Positions 15,781 to 23,136 of a stretch of 64,000 bases of DNA are shown here, one piece after another. How positions within the stretch are numbered: the stretch's first letter is position 1; the number at the start of each line of letters is the position of its first letter. A program made the position numbers and the translations under genes. This DNA comes from Bacteriovoracaceae bacterium UBA6144 (lineage in GTDB: Bacteria > Bdellovibrionota > Bacteriovoracia > Bacteriovoracales > Bacteriovoracaceae), in NCBI GenBank assembly GCA_002435705.1, contig DIVA01000067.1, forward strand, positions 1-64,000, read 5' to 3'. The notes under the pieces are model-generated. The model saw only the letters and a program-made list of their open reading frames with translations. It was not told where the DNA came from and did no database searches.

Positions 15781-16451
15781 AGAGACTGATAGAATTTGAG
15801 AACATCTTGAGCATGCGACTTTGTGTCAACTTTCGTTATCACGTGCAAAACCTTGCCTTCTTTATCTAGCAAGTATGATTGACGAAGAATACCGTCAAAA
15901 ACTTTCCCCATAAACTGCTTGGTGCCCCATGAACCGTAAGCAGCAGCTACGGAGTGATCCAAATCACTTAAAAGATCAAAGTTTAAATGATCACGCTCTT
16001 GGAATTTTTTAAGGGCTGCTGGCTTATCAGGACTTAAGCCTAAGACAACAATTCCGTGTTTCTTGAGATCAAGCTCAGCATCGCGCAGCCCACAGGCCTG
16101 AACGGTACAACCGGGAGTCATTGCACGTGGATAAAAATAGACAACCACATACTGCCCTTTAAGTGAGCTGAGACTTACTTCTTTTCCGTCTTGGTTTAGC
16201 AAAGTGAAGTCTGGAGCTTGGTTTCCAATAGCTAACAGAGTCGGTGTTGTTTTAGCTGGCACGGACTTTTTCGTAGCGACTTTCTTCGTGGCGACTTTCT
16301 TCGTGGCGACTTTCTTTGTGGCGACTTTCTTTGTGGCGACTTTCTTCGTGGCGACTTTCTTCGTGGCGACTTTCTTCGTGGCGACTTTCTTTGTAGCGAC
16401 TTTCTTTGTAGCGACTTTCTTTGTTACTTTTTTTGTTGCCTTCTTAACCAT
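15777..16451 (-). CDS. bcp: BCP/PrxQ-type peroxiredoxin with N-terminal (KKVAT)x10 tail
   Basis: Thiol peroxidase that reduces hydrogen peroxide and organic peroxides using thioredoxin. The catalytic domain covers about residues 70-224. Peroxidatic Cys115 and resolving Cys120 (TPGCTVQAC) show the five-residue spacing of the BCP/PrxQ class; PRAMTPG replaces the usual PK(A/D)xTPG. The first 65 residues are unlike any peroxiredoxin: ten exact KKVAT pentapeptides (residues 11-60) between lysine-rich flanks, giving a tail with more than 20 positive charges and no acidic residue, like histone-H1-type bacterial proteins. DNA, RNA or polyanion binding by the tail is inference. The ATG has no competing start between tail and domain. 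The 3' end overlaps the convergent gene by 4 bp. Confidence 0.88.
   Translation of the reverse strand: MVKKATKKVTKKVATKKVATKKVATKKVATKKVATKKVATKKVATKKVATKKVATKKVATKKSVPAKTTPTLLAIGNQAPDFTLLNQDGKEVSLSSLKGQYVVVYFYPRAMTPGCTVQACGLRDAELDLKKHGIVVLGLSPDKPAALKKFQERDHLNFDLLSDLDHSVAAAYGSWGTKQFMGKVFDGILRQSYLLDKEGKVLHVITKVDTKSHAQDVLKFYQSL
16272..16421 (-). repeat. 15-bp minisatellite, 10 units, coding KKVAT
   Basis: Ten tandem 15-bp units with only third-base variation (C/T after TTCTT and A/G in GTRGCG) encode the basic tail of the peroxiredoxin. Near-identical DNA across units suggests recent expansion by slippage. Because the unit is a multiple of three, gain or loss keeps the frame. Confidence 0.97.
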
Positions 16452-16465
16452 ATCTAAGCTCCTTG

Positions 16466-17215
16466 TTAAAAATTATCTCTTAAGCTACGTAATTTAATAA
16501 AAATATCTCTATCACTAACTAATTCAGAAGACTCAAATTTATCCAGGCGTTTTAACCCTTGCCTAAGTGCCGTCTCAGATAAGCGGAGAAAAGGATTGAT
16601 CTTTAACTCAATCGCCCAGCTATTGGGCGGCATCTCAAACCCTTCTTGCAGCTTCAGGTTTGAAAGATAATACTGAATATCTGAGTTATCTGGCTCAAAT
16701 TGCTGAGCAAAATGTAGATTCTTTTTAAAATAATCATGCCCAACGTGAAGCAGAGTGCTTAGGAGAAGGTGAGTTCTCAGCCACTGTATACTTGCATAAA
16801 GTGCCAGAGGATCACCACCATTTTTGCAATTCCCTACACCTGCTTGAAAAAGTGTATCCCCACAAAACAAATGCTCTGACTCATCTTTGAGATAAAAAAC
16901 GACATGCTCACAGGTATGTCCAGGCAAGGGCTGTGCCTGCAGGTAATCCGGAAGCTGAATGACTGCCCCTGCAGCCAAAAGCCCTGCGTTTCCTTTGACA
17001 TGATCATGATGCTGATGAGTATTGATCACAAAAAACTGCGAGGATTCAAGATTTCTTAAGTAATCTAGACAAGCCTCTGCATCCCAGGGATCGATAATCG
17101 TAACTTCCCTTGTGGCCTTCTTTAAAATCAGATAGGTATAATTTCGAAGACTATTATGAGCATAAAGTCGATGGATCTCAAACTGTGGAGTCTCAGATAT
17201 GAACATAACCCTCAT
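16466..17215 (-). CDS. MBL-fold hydrolase, glyoxalase II-like
   Basis: Metallo-beta-lactamase-fold hydrolase of 250 residues or fewer. The metal site is complete: THQHHDH (His67, His69, Asp71, His72), His100 (PGHT), Asp120 (FCGDTLF) and His160 (HVGHD). The N-terminal LRNYTYLI and the order of motifs resemble hydroxyacylglutathione hydrolase (GloB), which hydrolyses S-lactoylglutathione, and a GshB-like gene is present at 49349. The C-terminal substrate helix region is present but diverged, so another thioester is possible. Two starts, ATG 17215 and ATG 17206, are possible; neither has a good ribosome-binding site. The 5' end overlaps the divergent protease gene by up to 17 bp. Confidence 0.75.
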   Translation of the reverse strand: MRVMFISETPQFEIHRLYAHNSLRNYTYLILKKATREVTIIDPWDAEACLDYLRNLESSQFFVINTHQHHDHVKGNAGLLAAGAVIQLPDYLQAQPLPGHTCEHVVFYLKDESEHLFCGDTLFQAGVGNCKNGGDPLALYASIQWLRTHLLLSTLLHVGHDYFKKNLHFAQQFEPDNSDIQYYLSNLKLQEGFEMPPNSWAIELKINPFLRLSETALRQGLKRLDKFESSELVSDRDIFIKLRSLRDNF

Positions 17216-18455
17216 TGCTTCTTTAGCATTCTTGCTAGTGACTAAAGTGATCCTACATTGTTGGCTGAATCTTCGCCAGAAAAGAGCGCTGCTTCAAAGT
17301 TATGAGTCCGTGCCAAATGCTTTCCAAGCTCAGTTTTCTCTCGAAGAGCATCAAAAGGCTGTCCGATATGCCGTGACAAAGCTCAACTTCTCAAGTGCTC
17401 GTATTATTTTCAGCACAATAGTCATGGTAACTTGGCTTGTCACAGGTGTTATGGGGTTGCTCGATTCTATCCTCTACGTCTTCGTCAATGATCCCGTTTG
17501 GCAGACTCTTGCATTTTTTGGTGTTTTCAGTCTCGTAGAGGGAATACTCTCACTGCCTTGGAGTCTTTATTCACAATTTGTGATCGAAGAAAAATTTGGC
17601 TTTAATAAAATGAACCCAAAACTTTTTATTACCGATATGTTCAAGGCCACCTTACTCTCCGTCATTTTAGGTGTGATTCTGGGCTACCCCTTTATCAGTC
17701 TTTTTCATTATGTTCGTGGTTTCTGGTTTATTCCTGCCTATTTACTATTTATGGGTTTTCAGTTTTTGATCCTGTGGATATTCCCCACTTTCATCGCGCC
17801 ACTCTTTAATAAATTCTCAGCGCTTTCTGATGAAAGTCTTTCTGTACAGATCAAGCAACTGGTTGAGAAGGCTGGATTTCAAAGCCAGGGTGTCTTTGTG
17901 ATGGATGCCTCTAAGCGCAGCACGCACGGAAATGCTTACTTCACCGGGATCGGCAAAAATAAGAGAATTGTTTTTTTTGATACTCTCCTCACGCAACTCA
18001 CTTCTGGGCAAATCTTAGCCGTACTGGCCCATGAAGTAGGGCACTTGGCTCACAAGCATATCCTCAAAAGATTAGGAGTCAGCGTTATCACGACCATGAT
18101 TGGCTTCATCTTTCTAGGTTGGTGGGCCCTAAGACCTGATCTTGTCATTGATCTGGGTCTCTCTCCCAGTCATGGTCCGACACTCCTCACAGGTGTCTGG
18201 GTTCTCTCACTCATCACTTTTCCTCTTAGTCCAATTAGTAACTGGTGGTCTCGCAAGCATGAGTTCCAGGCCGACAGATATGCCGTGAATGAAACGAGCG
18301 CCCAAGATTTAGGTCGCGCTTTGCTGGAGTTGTATCGTAAGAACGCAGGCGCACTCGTGGTGGACAAGACTTATGCATCTTGGAACTATTCACATCCCCC
18401 GCTCAGCGAGAGACTTCAAACCATGGGTTATAGTGGTGAATCAAGCAATGATTGA
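17199..18455 (+). CDS. M48 family Ste24/CAAX-type membrane endopeptidase
   Basis: Integral-membrane zinc protease of 418 residues. Several TM segments (about 5-22, 70-95, 100-120, 150-170, 178-200) surround a cytosolic catalytic part. HEVGH at residues 278-282 binds zinc, with Glu355 in HEFQADRYA as third ligand. The length and the N-terminal block EEKFGFNKM match Ste24/CAAX prenyl protease 1 rather than the shorter HtpX. Bacteria lack CAAX prenylation, so the role is probably quality control of membrane proteins (inference). A GGAG lies 9 nt before the ATG. The 3' end overlaps the convergent hydrolase gene by 28 bp. Confidence 0.88.
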   Translation: MNITLIASLAFLLVTKVILHCWLNLRQKRALLQSYESVPNAFQAQFSLEEHQKAVRYAVTKLNFSSARIIFSTIVMVTWLVTGVMGLLDSILYVFVNDPVWQTLAFFGVFSLVEGILSLPWSLYSQFVIEEKFGFNKMNPKLFITDMFKATLLSVILGVILGYPFISLFHYVRGFWFIPAYLLFMGFQFLILWIFPTFIAPLFNKFSALSDESLSVQIKQLVEKAGFQSQGVFVMDASKRSTHGNAYFTGIGKNKRIVFFDTLLTQLTSGQILAVLAHEVGHLAHKHILKRLGVSVITTMIGFIFLGWWALRPDLVIDLGLSPSHGPTLLTGVWVLSLITFPLSPISNWWSRKHEFQADRYAVNETSAQDLGRALLELYRKNAGALVVDKTYASWNYSHPPLSERLQTMGYSGESSND

Positions 18456-19279
18456 CGCAAAAATTCAAAATAAGGGGCGCGGTATTTTTCGATCTCATTA
18501 TGCAGTTCGTGATAGCCGCCCTCGACTTTAAGTAGTTTTGTATTCTTCTCTATCGTCAAAAAATACTTAATCATCATCTTAGGATGGACCAAGCCATCTT
18601 CTGTCCCGATGGAAGCATAAAGTGGACAGCGAGCGCGTAGAGGACGCGAGAAGACATCTCGACTGGTTTTTAAAATTTCAAAAAATAAATGCGTATGAAT
18701 TTTCAAACTGACCAGATCATCATTGAGGTAGTTCATGAGCACTCGCGAATCATGTGAGAGACGCGAAAGATCGAGGATCCCTTTAAGCGGCAGACTGGCC
18801 GGCAAACCTGCAAGGCTTTTGAGCAAAGCATGAGGCGCATTCCCAAAGAGTGGACCCATGAGACCCGGAGCACCCACAGGAGGTGAACTCAAGAACACTT
18901 TCATCGGGTATAAATCTTCCCGTGCTTCATTTTGCAACCAGTCTGCTGTGATGAGCGCTCCCATCGAATGACCAAATGTGATAAATTTAGTCATGTGAAA
19001 ATGATCACGAAGATACTCAACTATTTTTTGAAGATCTTTGCGAAAAGACACGAACTCACCCACGTTGGCACGCTCACCTTCTGATTGGCCGTGACCTCTT
19101 AAATCATAAAGAAGAATGTTAAATTGACCGGCAAAGAGTTTAAGAAAGTGATGATGACGCCCGGAGTGCTCACCAAGACCGTGAGTTACGATCAACCATG
19201 TTGATGCTCCGTTCTCTTTAATGGTGGCTTTAAGATTAACGCCATCATGTCCTGGAATGTCTCGATACTCATGGTGCAT
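18428..19279 (-). CDS. alpha/beta hydrolase, monoacylglycerol lipase/lysophospholipase-like
   Basis: Serine hydrolase of 283 residues. The start at ATG 19279 has GAGGAG 6 nt upstream; a more distal ATG at 19312 does not. HGLGEHSGRH near residue 33-42 forms the oxyanion region, GHSMG gives nucleophile Ser105, GTEDGLVHP supplies the acid and GGYHELHNE the catalytic His. The HG-GEHSGRY-type block is characteristic of the Hydrolase_4 group that includes monoacylglycerol lipases and PldB. There is no signal peptide, so it acts in the cytosol or at the inner membrane face. Substrate unproven. The last 28 bp overlap the convergent Ste24-like gene. Confidence 0.82.
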   Translation of the reverse strand: MHHEYRDIPGHDGVNLKATIKENGASTWLIVTHGLGEHSGRHHHFLKLFAGQFNILLYDLRGHGQSEGERANVGEFVSFRKDLQKIVEYLRDHFHMTKFITFGHSMGALITADWLQNEAREDLYPMKVFLSSPPVGAPGLMGPLFGNAPHALLKSLAGLPASLPLKGILDLSRLSHDSRVLMNYLNDDLVSLKIHTHLFFEILKTSRDVFSRPLRARCPLYASIGTEDGLVHPKMMIKYFLTIEKNTKLLKVEGGYHELHNEIEKYRAPYFEFLRQSLLDSPL

Positions 19280-19312
19280 AAAATTCTCCTCACCCCATGA
19301 TAGTAAATCCAT

Positions 19313-19341
19313 TGGTCGCGCGCCACTCTTTCCGCTATAAT
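19313..19341 (+). promoter_or_regulatory. sigma70-type promoter placed for a leaderless mRNA
   Basis: TTGGTC (19313-19318), a 17-bp spacer and a perfect TATAAT (19336-19341). The ATG of the next gene follows after exactly 6 nt, where transcription would be expected to begin. Confidence 0.65.
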
Positions 19342-19347
19342 CTTTGC

Positions 19348-19728
19348 ATGTATTGCCCTGTCTGTTTTCAAAATAATCTTAAATTACGCTCCACCGGAGT
19401 GGTGAAGATTAGTTTTAATGGGAAATCGCGCAATACATCTCTCTTCACCTACAATCTCACGAAAGACTCACCAGCTGAGCTCGACAAAAAGATGCGGGAA
19501 AGGATTGTCGACTTCATGAATTGGTACAGTGAGTTTCAGAACAAAGCTGTGCTCGAAAAATTTGAAGCTCTCTCGAGTGACTTCCAGTGCACGAACAACT
19601 GTAAGATCGATTACATGCATACCAAAATCAGCGTGGTGGGCTTAATGTTTAAATTCGATCAAGTCAAAAAAATGATCGAAGAAGAAGCACAGAAATTAAA
19701 CCTCGAAACCAAAATCACCAAAGCTTAG
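19348..19728 (+). CDS. CxxC-motif small protein, probably leaderless
   Basis: Protein of 126 residues I do not recognise. It starts MYCPVCFQN, a zinc-ribbon-like knuckle, and has a second cysteine pair (CTNNC) near residue 83-87, so a four-cysteine metal site is plausible. There is a charged C-terminal helix and no signal or TM segment. I use ATG 19348 because a consensus promoter ends 6 nt before it and no Shine-Dalgarno sequence is present; an upstream in-frame ATG at 19297 would lie before the promoter. The 3' end shares a TTAG stop overlap with the convergent lipoprotein gene. Confidence 0.65.
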   Translation: MYCPVCFQNNLKLRSTGVVKISFNGKSRNTSLFTYNLTKDSPAELDKKMRERIVDFMNWYSEFQNKAVLEKFEALSSDFQCTNNCKIDYMHTKISVVGLMFKFDQVKKMIEEEAQKLNLETKITKA

Positions 19729-20828
19729 ATCGGGAGATCCAGCTTCACTTCAAATTCAATAAATCCTTTCAATTGAAATGAGCGGGGCGGAACTCGAGAC
19801 GCATCAATCATTGTTTCAATGTTGAGACGATTGCCTTGTAACAGAAGTGGCAAAAGATTTTGATTATTCACTCGCAGATCCATACACGTAAAAGTTGAGC
19901 AAGGAATCATCTTTAAAATTTCAAACTGAGAAGCCGCTGTAACTTCTTTCTCAAAAAGCGCCGTGAATTCTTTTACTTTTAATTGATAGGATTCATCGAC
20001 TCCAAAAATTTCATCCGACTGAGGACCACTGGCAACCGCTTGAGAGGCAGGAGCTGCCTGCTTGAGTTCAATGAAGATTGATTTATTAATGACATCTATG
20101 TTTTTAATATAAGGAGCGAGCACAGGGTGCTGACGAATAAAACGACGTAACCGAATAGGCTGCTCAGCATAGACGACCAAAGTATGGACGGCCACGTTCT
20201 CATTAAGTACTTTTGAGCGAGATCGTTTCTGGTAATTTAAAAACTCAATCACATTCTTAGAATCACTCGTGACCGGTGTTAAGGGAGTGTCCTCGATGAT
20301 TTCAGGAATGTAGTCCGCGGGTTCAGCTTCCTTGGAAGCGCGCATGTGAATTTTAAGAGCTCTAATGAAATTGAAATTAAGGGCCGTGGTGCCACGAATG
20401 AAATTTCTAATTCGGTCAAATAAACTCATGCGGACATCGGGGTTAATCTTTTTCTGATCAATGTGAAAAAAGACACGTTTGATCGAGATAGAATGAATAT
20501 AAGGCGAATCCAAATCCGGCAGGGGCTGCTTAATCGTAAGATTGGTTTTCCCCATTCCCAGTTCAGCACCGAAATTAAAAGTTGCCTGAGTCACAAAGCG
20601 AAGCATGTCACCCAAAAGTGGAATACGTGCCACACCTGTTGTGGGATCAATGGGTGAATCATAGGTATCAATACTGTTATCTGAAAGCGGAAGTTTGACG
20701 GTGAAGACGGCGTACTTTCCGTCACCGTGTGATTCTTTGAGAGAAATCGGCTGAATAAAGTCAGTGACCTCAGACTTCTGGGCACAACCAAACAAAGAAA
20801 AAAGGATGATTAAAAAAGTGAATTTCAT
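19725..20828 (-). CDS. lipoprotein of unknown function
   Basis: Predicted lipoprotein of 367 residues with a compact signal and lipobox LFGC (Cys15). The body looks mostly beta with several hydrophobic alternations, and has two cysteines close together near residue 300 (PCSTFTC) that may form a disulfide. No family recognised. I prefer ATG 20828 for the signal peptide. An in-frame GTG at 20858 adds ten basic residues in front. Neither has a Shine-Dalgarno sequence, and TATATT lies 6 nt before ATG 20828. It is divergent from the outer-membrane protein at 20972, separated by a promoter region. Confidence 0.65.
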   Translation of the reverse strand: MKFTFLIILFSLFGCAQKSEVTDFIQPISLKESHGDGKYAVFTVKLPLSDNSIDTYDSPIDPTTGVARIPLLGDMLRFVTQATFNFGAELGMGKTNLTIKQPLPDLDSPYIHSISIKRVFFHIDQKKINPDVRMSLFDRIRNFIRGTTALNFNFIRALKIHMRASKEAEPADYIPEIIEDTPLTPVTSDSKNVIEFLNYQKRSRSKVLNENVAVHTLVVYAEQPIRLRRFIRQHPVLAPYIKNIDVINKSIFIELKQAAPASQAVASGPQSDEIFGVDESYQLKVKEFTALFEKEVTAASQFEILKMIPCSTFTCMDLRVNNQNLLPLLLQGNRLNIETMIDASRVPPRSFQLKGFIEFEVKLDLPI

Positions 20829-20907
20829 GGAGAAAATATATCTTTTTTCGCGACGCACAATTTAACAATTCACTAAATCCTGTACTTTTTTCACACTCCC
20901 TCACCTT

Positions 20908-20936
20908 TTTACCTGCCTGCCTGATTTTCTTATTAA
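20908..20936 (+). promoter_or_regulatory. sigma70-type promoter of outer-membrane protein gene
   Basis: TTTACC (20908-20913) and TATTAA (20931-20936) with a 17-bp spacer. The expected transcription start near 20943 favours the ATG at 20972, with AGAGG 7 nt before it, although a TTG at 20954 remains possible. Confidence 0.5.
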
Positions 20937-20971
20937 AATGAAGGAACTACGCATTGCACAAGAGGCCTTTA

Positions 20972-22195
20972 ATGCTGCTCAAGTTAGTGCTTTTCACTCT
21001 TCTAACCTCAATGGTTTCAGGCGTATACGCCCAGGTGCACAAAACCCTTCCGAAAGGGGTTCGCCTCTTTGCTTACCGAAACGTGAAAACAAGCCCTATT
21101 GAGGCTGAATACAATCAGTCTCAATCCCTTAACCCCCTTTCCTATGACCTCAAGCTCAATGCCCAGACCCTGTCTGGGCTCGGAGGCGCGGCACAGTCAG
21201 CTTTTGAAACACTGAGAACCAAGAGTCCGGGTGCCTATGATGAAATAACCTTTGGAGAATTCAACCTTTCGGCGAAAGCTCAAGTCCAGGTACATGGTTT
21301 CGGAGGTGGGTACGGTATCACTGATCGTTTGACTGTTTACGGCATTCTTCCTTTCTATGATGCCCAGGTCAAAATGAACTTAAAGCAAGAAAAAGGATCA
21401 AATGCGAGTGAAGTTGCTGAGAAATACGGAAACGGTGGTGATATTGAAACGGCCATCCTTAATCTTTCAAATACAATCCCTGCAATTACACCAAACCTGA
21501 TCCAATCTGCTGTCGTCAACACTCTTGGCTACAAGCCCATCGGGAACTGGCACGGACGAGGTTATGGCGACTTCGAACTGGGCGCCATGTACGTCCTTCA
21601 TGACAGTACTCATTGGGGACTGGCCACCACCAATGGCATCATGGCCCCTACGGGACGCCAGTCCGACCCTGATCTCTTGCAAGATATAGCCTTTGGAGAT
21701 GGTCAGTGGGATCTTTTCACGGAGCTCGCGGTAGCTTACATCCCTTCCCGCAAATGGATGTTTGGTACGACGATGAGATACACCTACCAAGCACCCAGCG
21801 AAAAAACTCTGCGCATCCCCTTTGATGAGGATGTTCCACTGGGTGATACCAAAGGTCGCTTTAACGTGAAGTTCGGTGACCGAATAGACGCGACGGTCAG
21901 TGCCACCCACATCATCAATGACTGGCTCTCTGTCAGCCCACTCTATGAGTTGGCATATCAGATGCCCTCACAATACGAATCTAAATACACGGATGCCAAC
22001 AGATATCTAGCGGCTAACTCTGATCGGATTGCTCACAACGTAAGGCTTTCAGGCTCTCTCTCAACAGTCACGCCTTACACCAAGAAAAAATTTATCTTAC
22101 CCGCGGTGATTACCATGAACATCCAGCAAACAGTGGCTGGTAAAAATGTTCCTAAGATGACTCGTTACGAAGTTGAATTCAGAATGTATTTCTAG
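20972..22195 (+). CDS. putative outer-membrane beta-barrel protein
   Basis: Exported protein of 407 residues. The signal peptide ends near GVYAQ. The mature part alternates aromatic and polar residues, has glycine-rich turns (GFGGGYGITDRLTVYGILPF) and ends in EFRMYF, a C-terminal aromatic typical of outer-membrane barrels. The pattern resembles the phenol-degradation-type (MetA-like) transporter barrels, but I cannot assign it. TTG 20954 is an alternative start that would add MHKRPL to the signal. It is followed by an orphan response regulator on the opposite strand with a CTAG stop overlap; control by that regulator is possible but not shown. Confidence 0.6.
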   Translation: MLLKLVLFTLLTSMVSGVYAQVHKTLPKGVRLFAYRNVKTSPIEAEYNQSQSLNPLSYDLKLNAQTLSGLGGAAQSAFETLRTKSPGAYDEITFGEFNLSAKAQVQVHGFGGGYGITDRLTVYGILPFYDAQVKMNLKQEKGSNASEVAEKYGNGGDIETAILNLSNTIPAITPNLIQSAVVNTLGYKPIGNWHGRGYGDFELGAMYVLHDSTHWGLATTNGIMAPTGRQSDPDLLQDIAFGDGQWDLFTELAVAYIPSRKWMFGTTMRYTYQAPSEKTLRIPFDEDVPLGDTKGRFNVKFGDRIDATVSATHIINDWLSVSPLYELAYQMPSQYESKYTDANRYLAANSDRIAHNVRLSGSLSTVTPYTKKKFILPAVITMNIQQTVAGKNVPKMTRYEVEFRMYF

Positions 22196-22857
22196 TTGTC
22201 TTGGTCGAGTTTGTAGCCCGCGCCCCAAACCGTCGCGATGGTAATTCCCACTTTTTTAAGCTTCTTTCTCAGGGAAAAAATATGCACATCTATATTTCGA
22301 AGAGTCATGTCTTCATCGGAAGTGAACTGTTTAATAATCTCATCACGAGAAACTGTTGCCTCTGAATCATAGAGATGCTTGAAAATAGTAAACTCACGCG
22401 AAGTAAGATTGACTGTGATGCCGTCCTTCAAGAGAGAGTGGGCATCGGGTAGAAGCTTTATTCCTTCAGAAAAGAGGTCCTTAGAGAGCTCAGAGTATTT
22501 CTGCCAAGAATTTTGTACACGCAGGAGAAGATTTTCAAAATGAAATGGCTTTAAGATGTAATCGTCAGCACCTGCCTTGAGACCCTCGAGCATATTTTCT
22601 TGTGTAGAATTGGCCGTGATCATAAAGATCGGAGAGAACTTATCGCCCTCACGAAGTGTTCTAATAACATCTAGGCCATTCACCCCAGGCAGATTCCAAT
22701 CCACGATATAAATTGCACGAAGTGGTTTTGATTTATTTGAATAGAAGCTCTCGGCATCAGCAAATTTAAGAGTGCTAAAACCATTCTTTTGTAAGTAGTC
22801 ACAGATGGCTTCTGCAATCTCCTGCTCGTCCTCAATGACTATGACTTTCTTTTCCAT
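22192..22857 (-). CDS. orphan OmpR-type response regulator
   Basis: DNA-binding response regulator of 221 residues. The receiver has acidic residues at 10-11, phosphoacceptor Asp53 in IVDWNLPG, Thr81 and Lys103 in LKPFHF. The winged-helix output domain (about 125-220) contains LTSREFTIFKHLY and ends with TVWGAGYKL. I use ATG 22857 with a GAGG about 7 nt upstream; an upstream in-frame start at 22875 lacks one. No histidine kinase gene adjoins it, so its partner is elsewhere or shared. Its stop overlaps that of the outer-membrane protein gene by 4 bp. Confidence 0.9.
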   Translation of the reverse strand: MEKKVIVIEDEQEIAEAICDYLQKNGFSTLKFADAESFYSNKSKPLRAIYIVDWNLPGVNGLDVIRTLREGDKFSPIFMITANSTQENMLEGLKAGADDYILKPFHFENLLLRVQNSWQKYSELSKDLFSEGIKLLPDAHSLLKDGITVNLTSREFTIFKHLYDSEATVSRDEIIKQFTSDEDMTLRNIDVHIFSLRKKLKKVGITIATVWGAGYKLDQDN

Positions 22858-22940
22858 TATGAACCTCAAACTCATATCATAGGACTAATGGGTGAAATCA
22901 ACAAGATAGGACTAAGGAATAAATGAAATAAGAAGAAGTT

Positions 22941-23016
22941 TGGTGGGCGTTGACGGGATCGAACCGCCGACATCTACCTTGTAAGGGTAGCGCTCTCCCA
23001 GCTGAGCTAAACGCCC
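22941..23016 (-). tRNA. tRNA-Val (anticodon UAC)
   Basis: A 76-nt cloverleaf on the minus strand. The acceptor stem is GGGCGTT with AACGCCC, the D-loop contains AGCTGGGA, the anticodon stem-loop is CTACC-CTTACAA-GGTAG giving TAC, and the T-loop is GGTTCGATCCC. The 3' CCA is encoded. It stands alone, between the response regulator and the large coiled-coil gene. Confidence 0.97.
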
Positions 23017-23101
23017 TCAGTCAAAGGAATCAACAATTTAAGGGCACAGAGATTTCTCGTCAACCAAAAAAATAAAAATCAACTATGGCAAAGCGTTATA
23101 T

Positions 23102-23129
23102 AAAAAAAGAGCCTCCGGAGAGGCTCTTT
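23102..23129 (-). terminator. intrinsic terminator of coiled-coil gene
   Basis: A 10-bp stem (23106-23115 with 23120-23129), loop CGGA, and on the minus strand a following T-run (the A-run 23102-23108). It lies just after the stop codon of the gene ending at 23137. Confidence 0.85.
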
Positions 23130-23136
23130 AGCAGAG

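Noticed and set aside
16272..16421. Regular 15-bp tandem repeat that could be taken for a CRISPR-like array
   Set aside because: Units are contiguous with no spacers and stay in frame as KKVAT codons of a peroxiredoxin gene.
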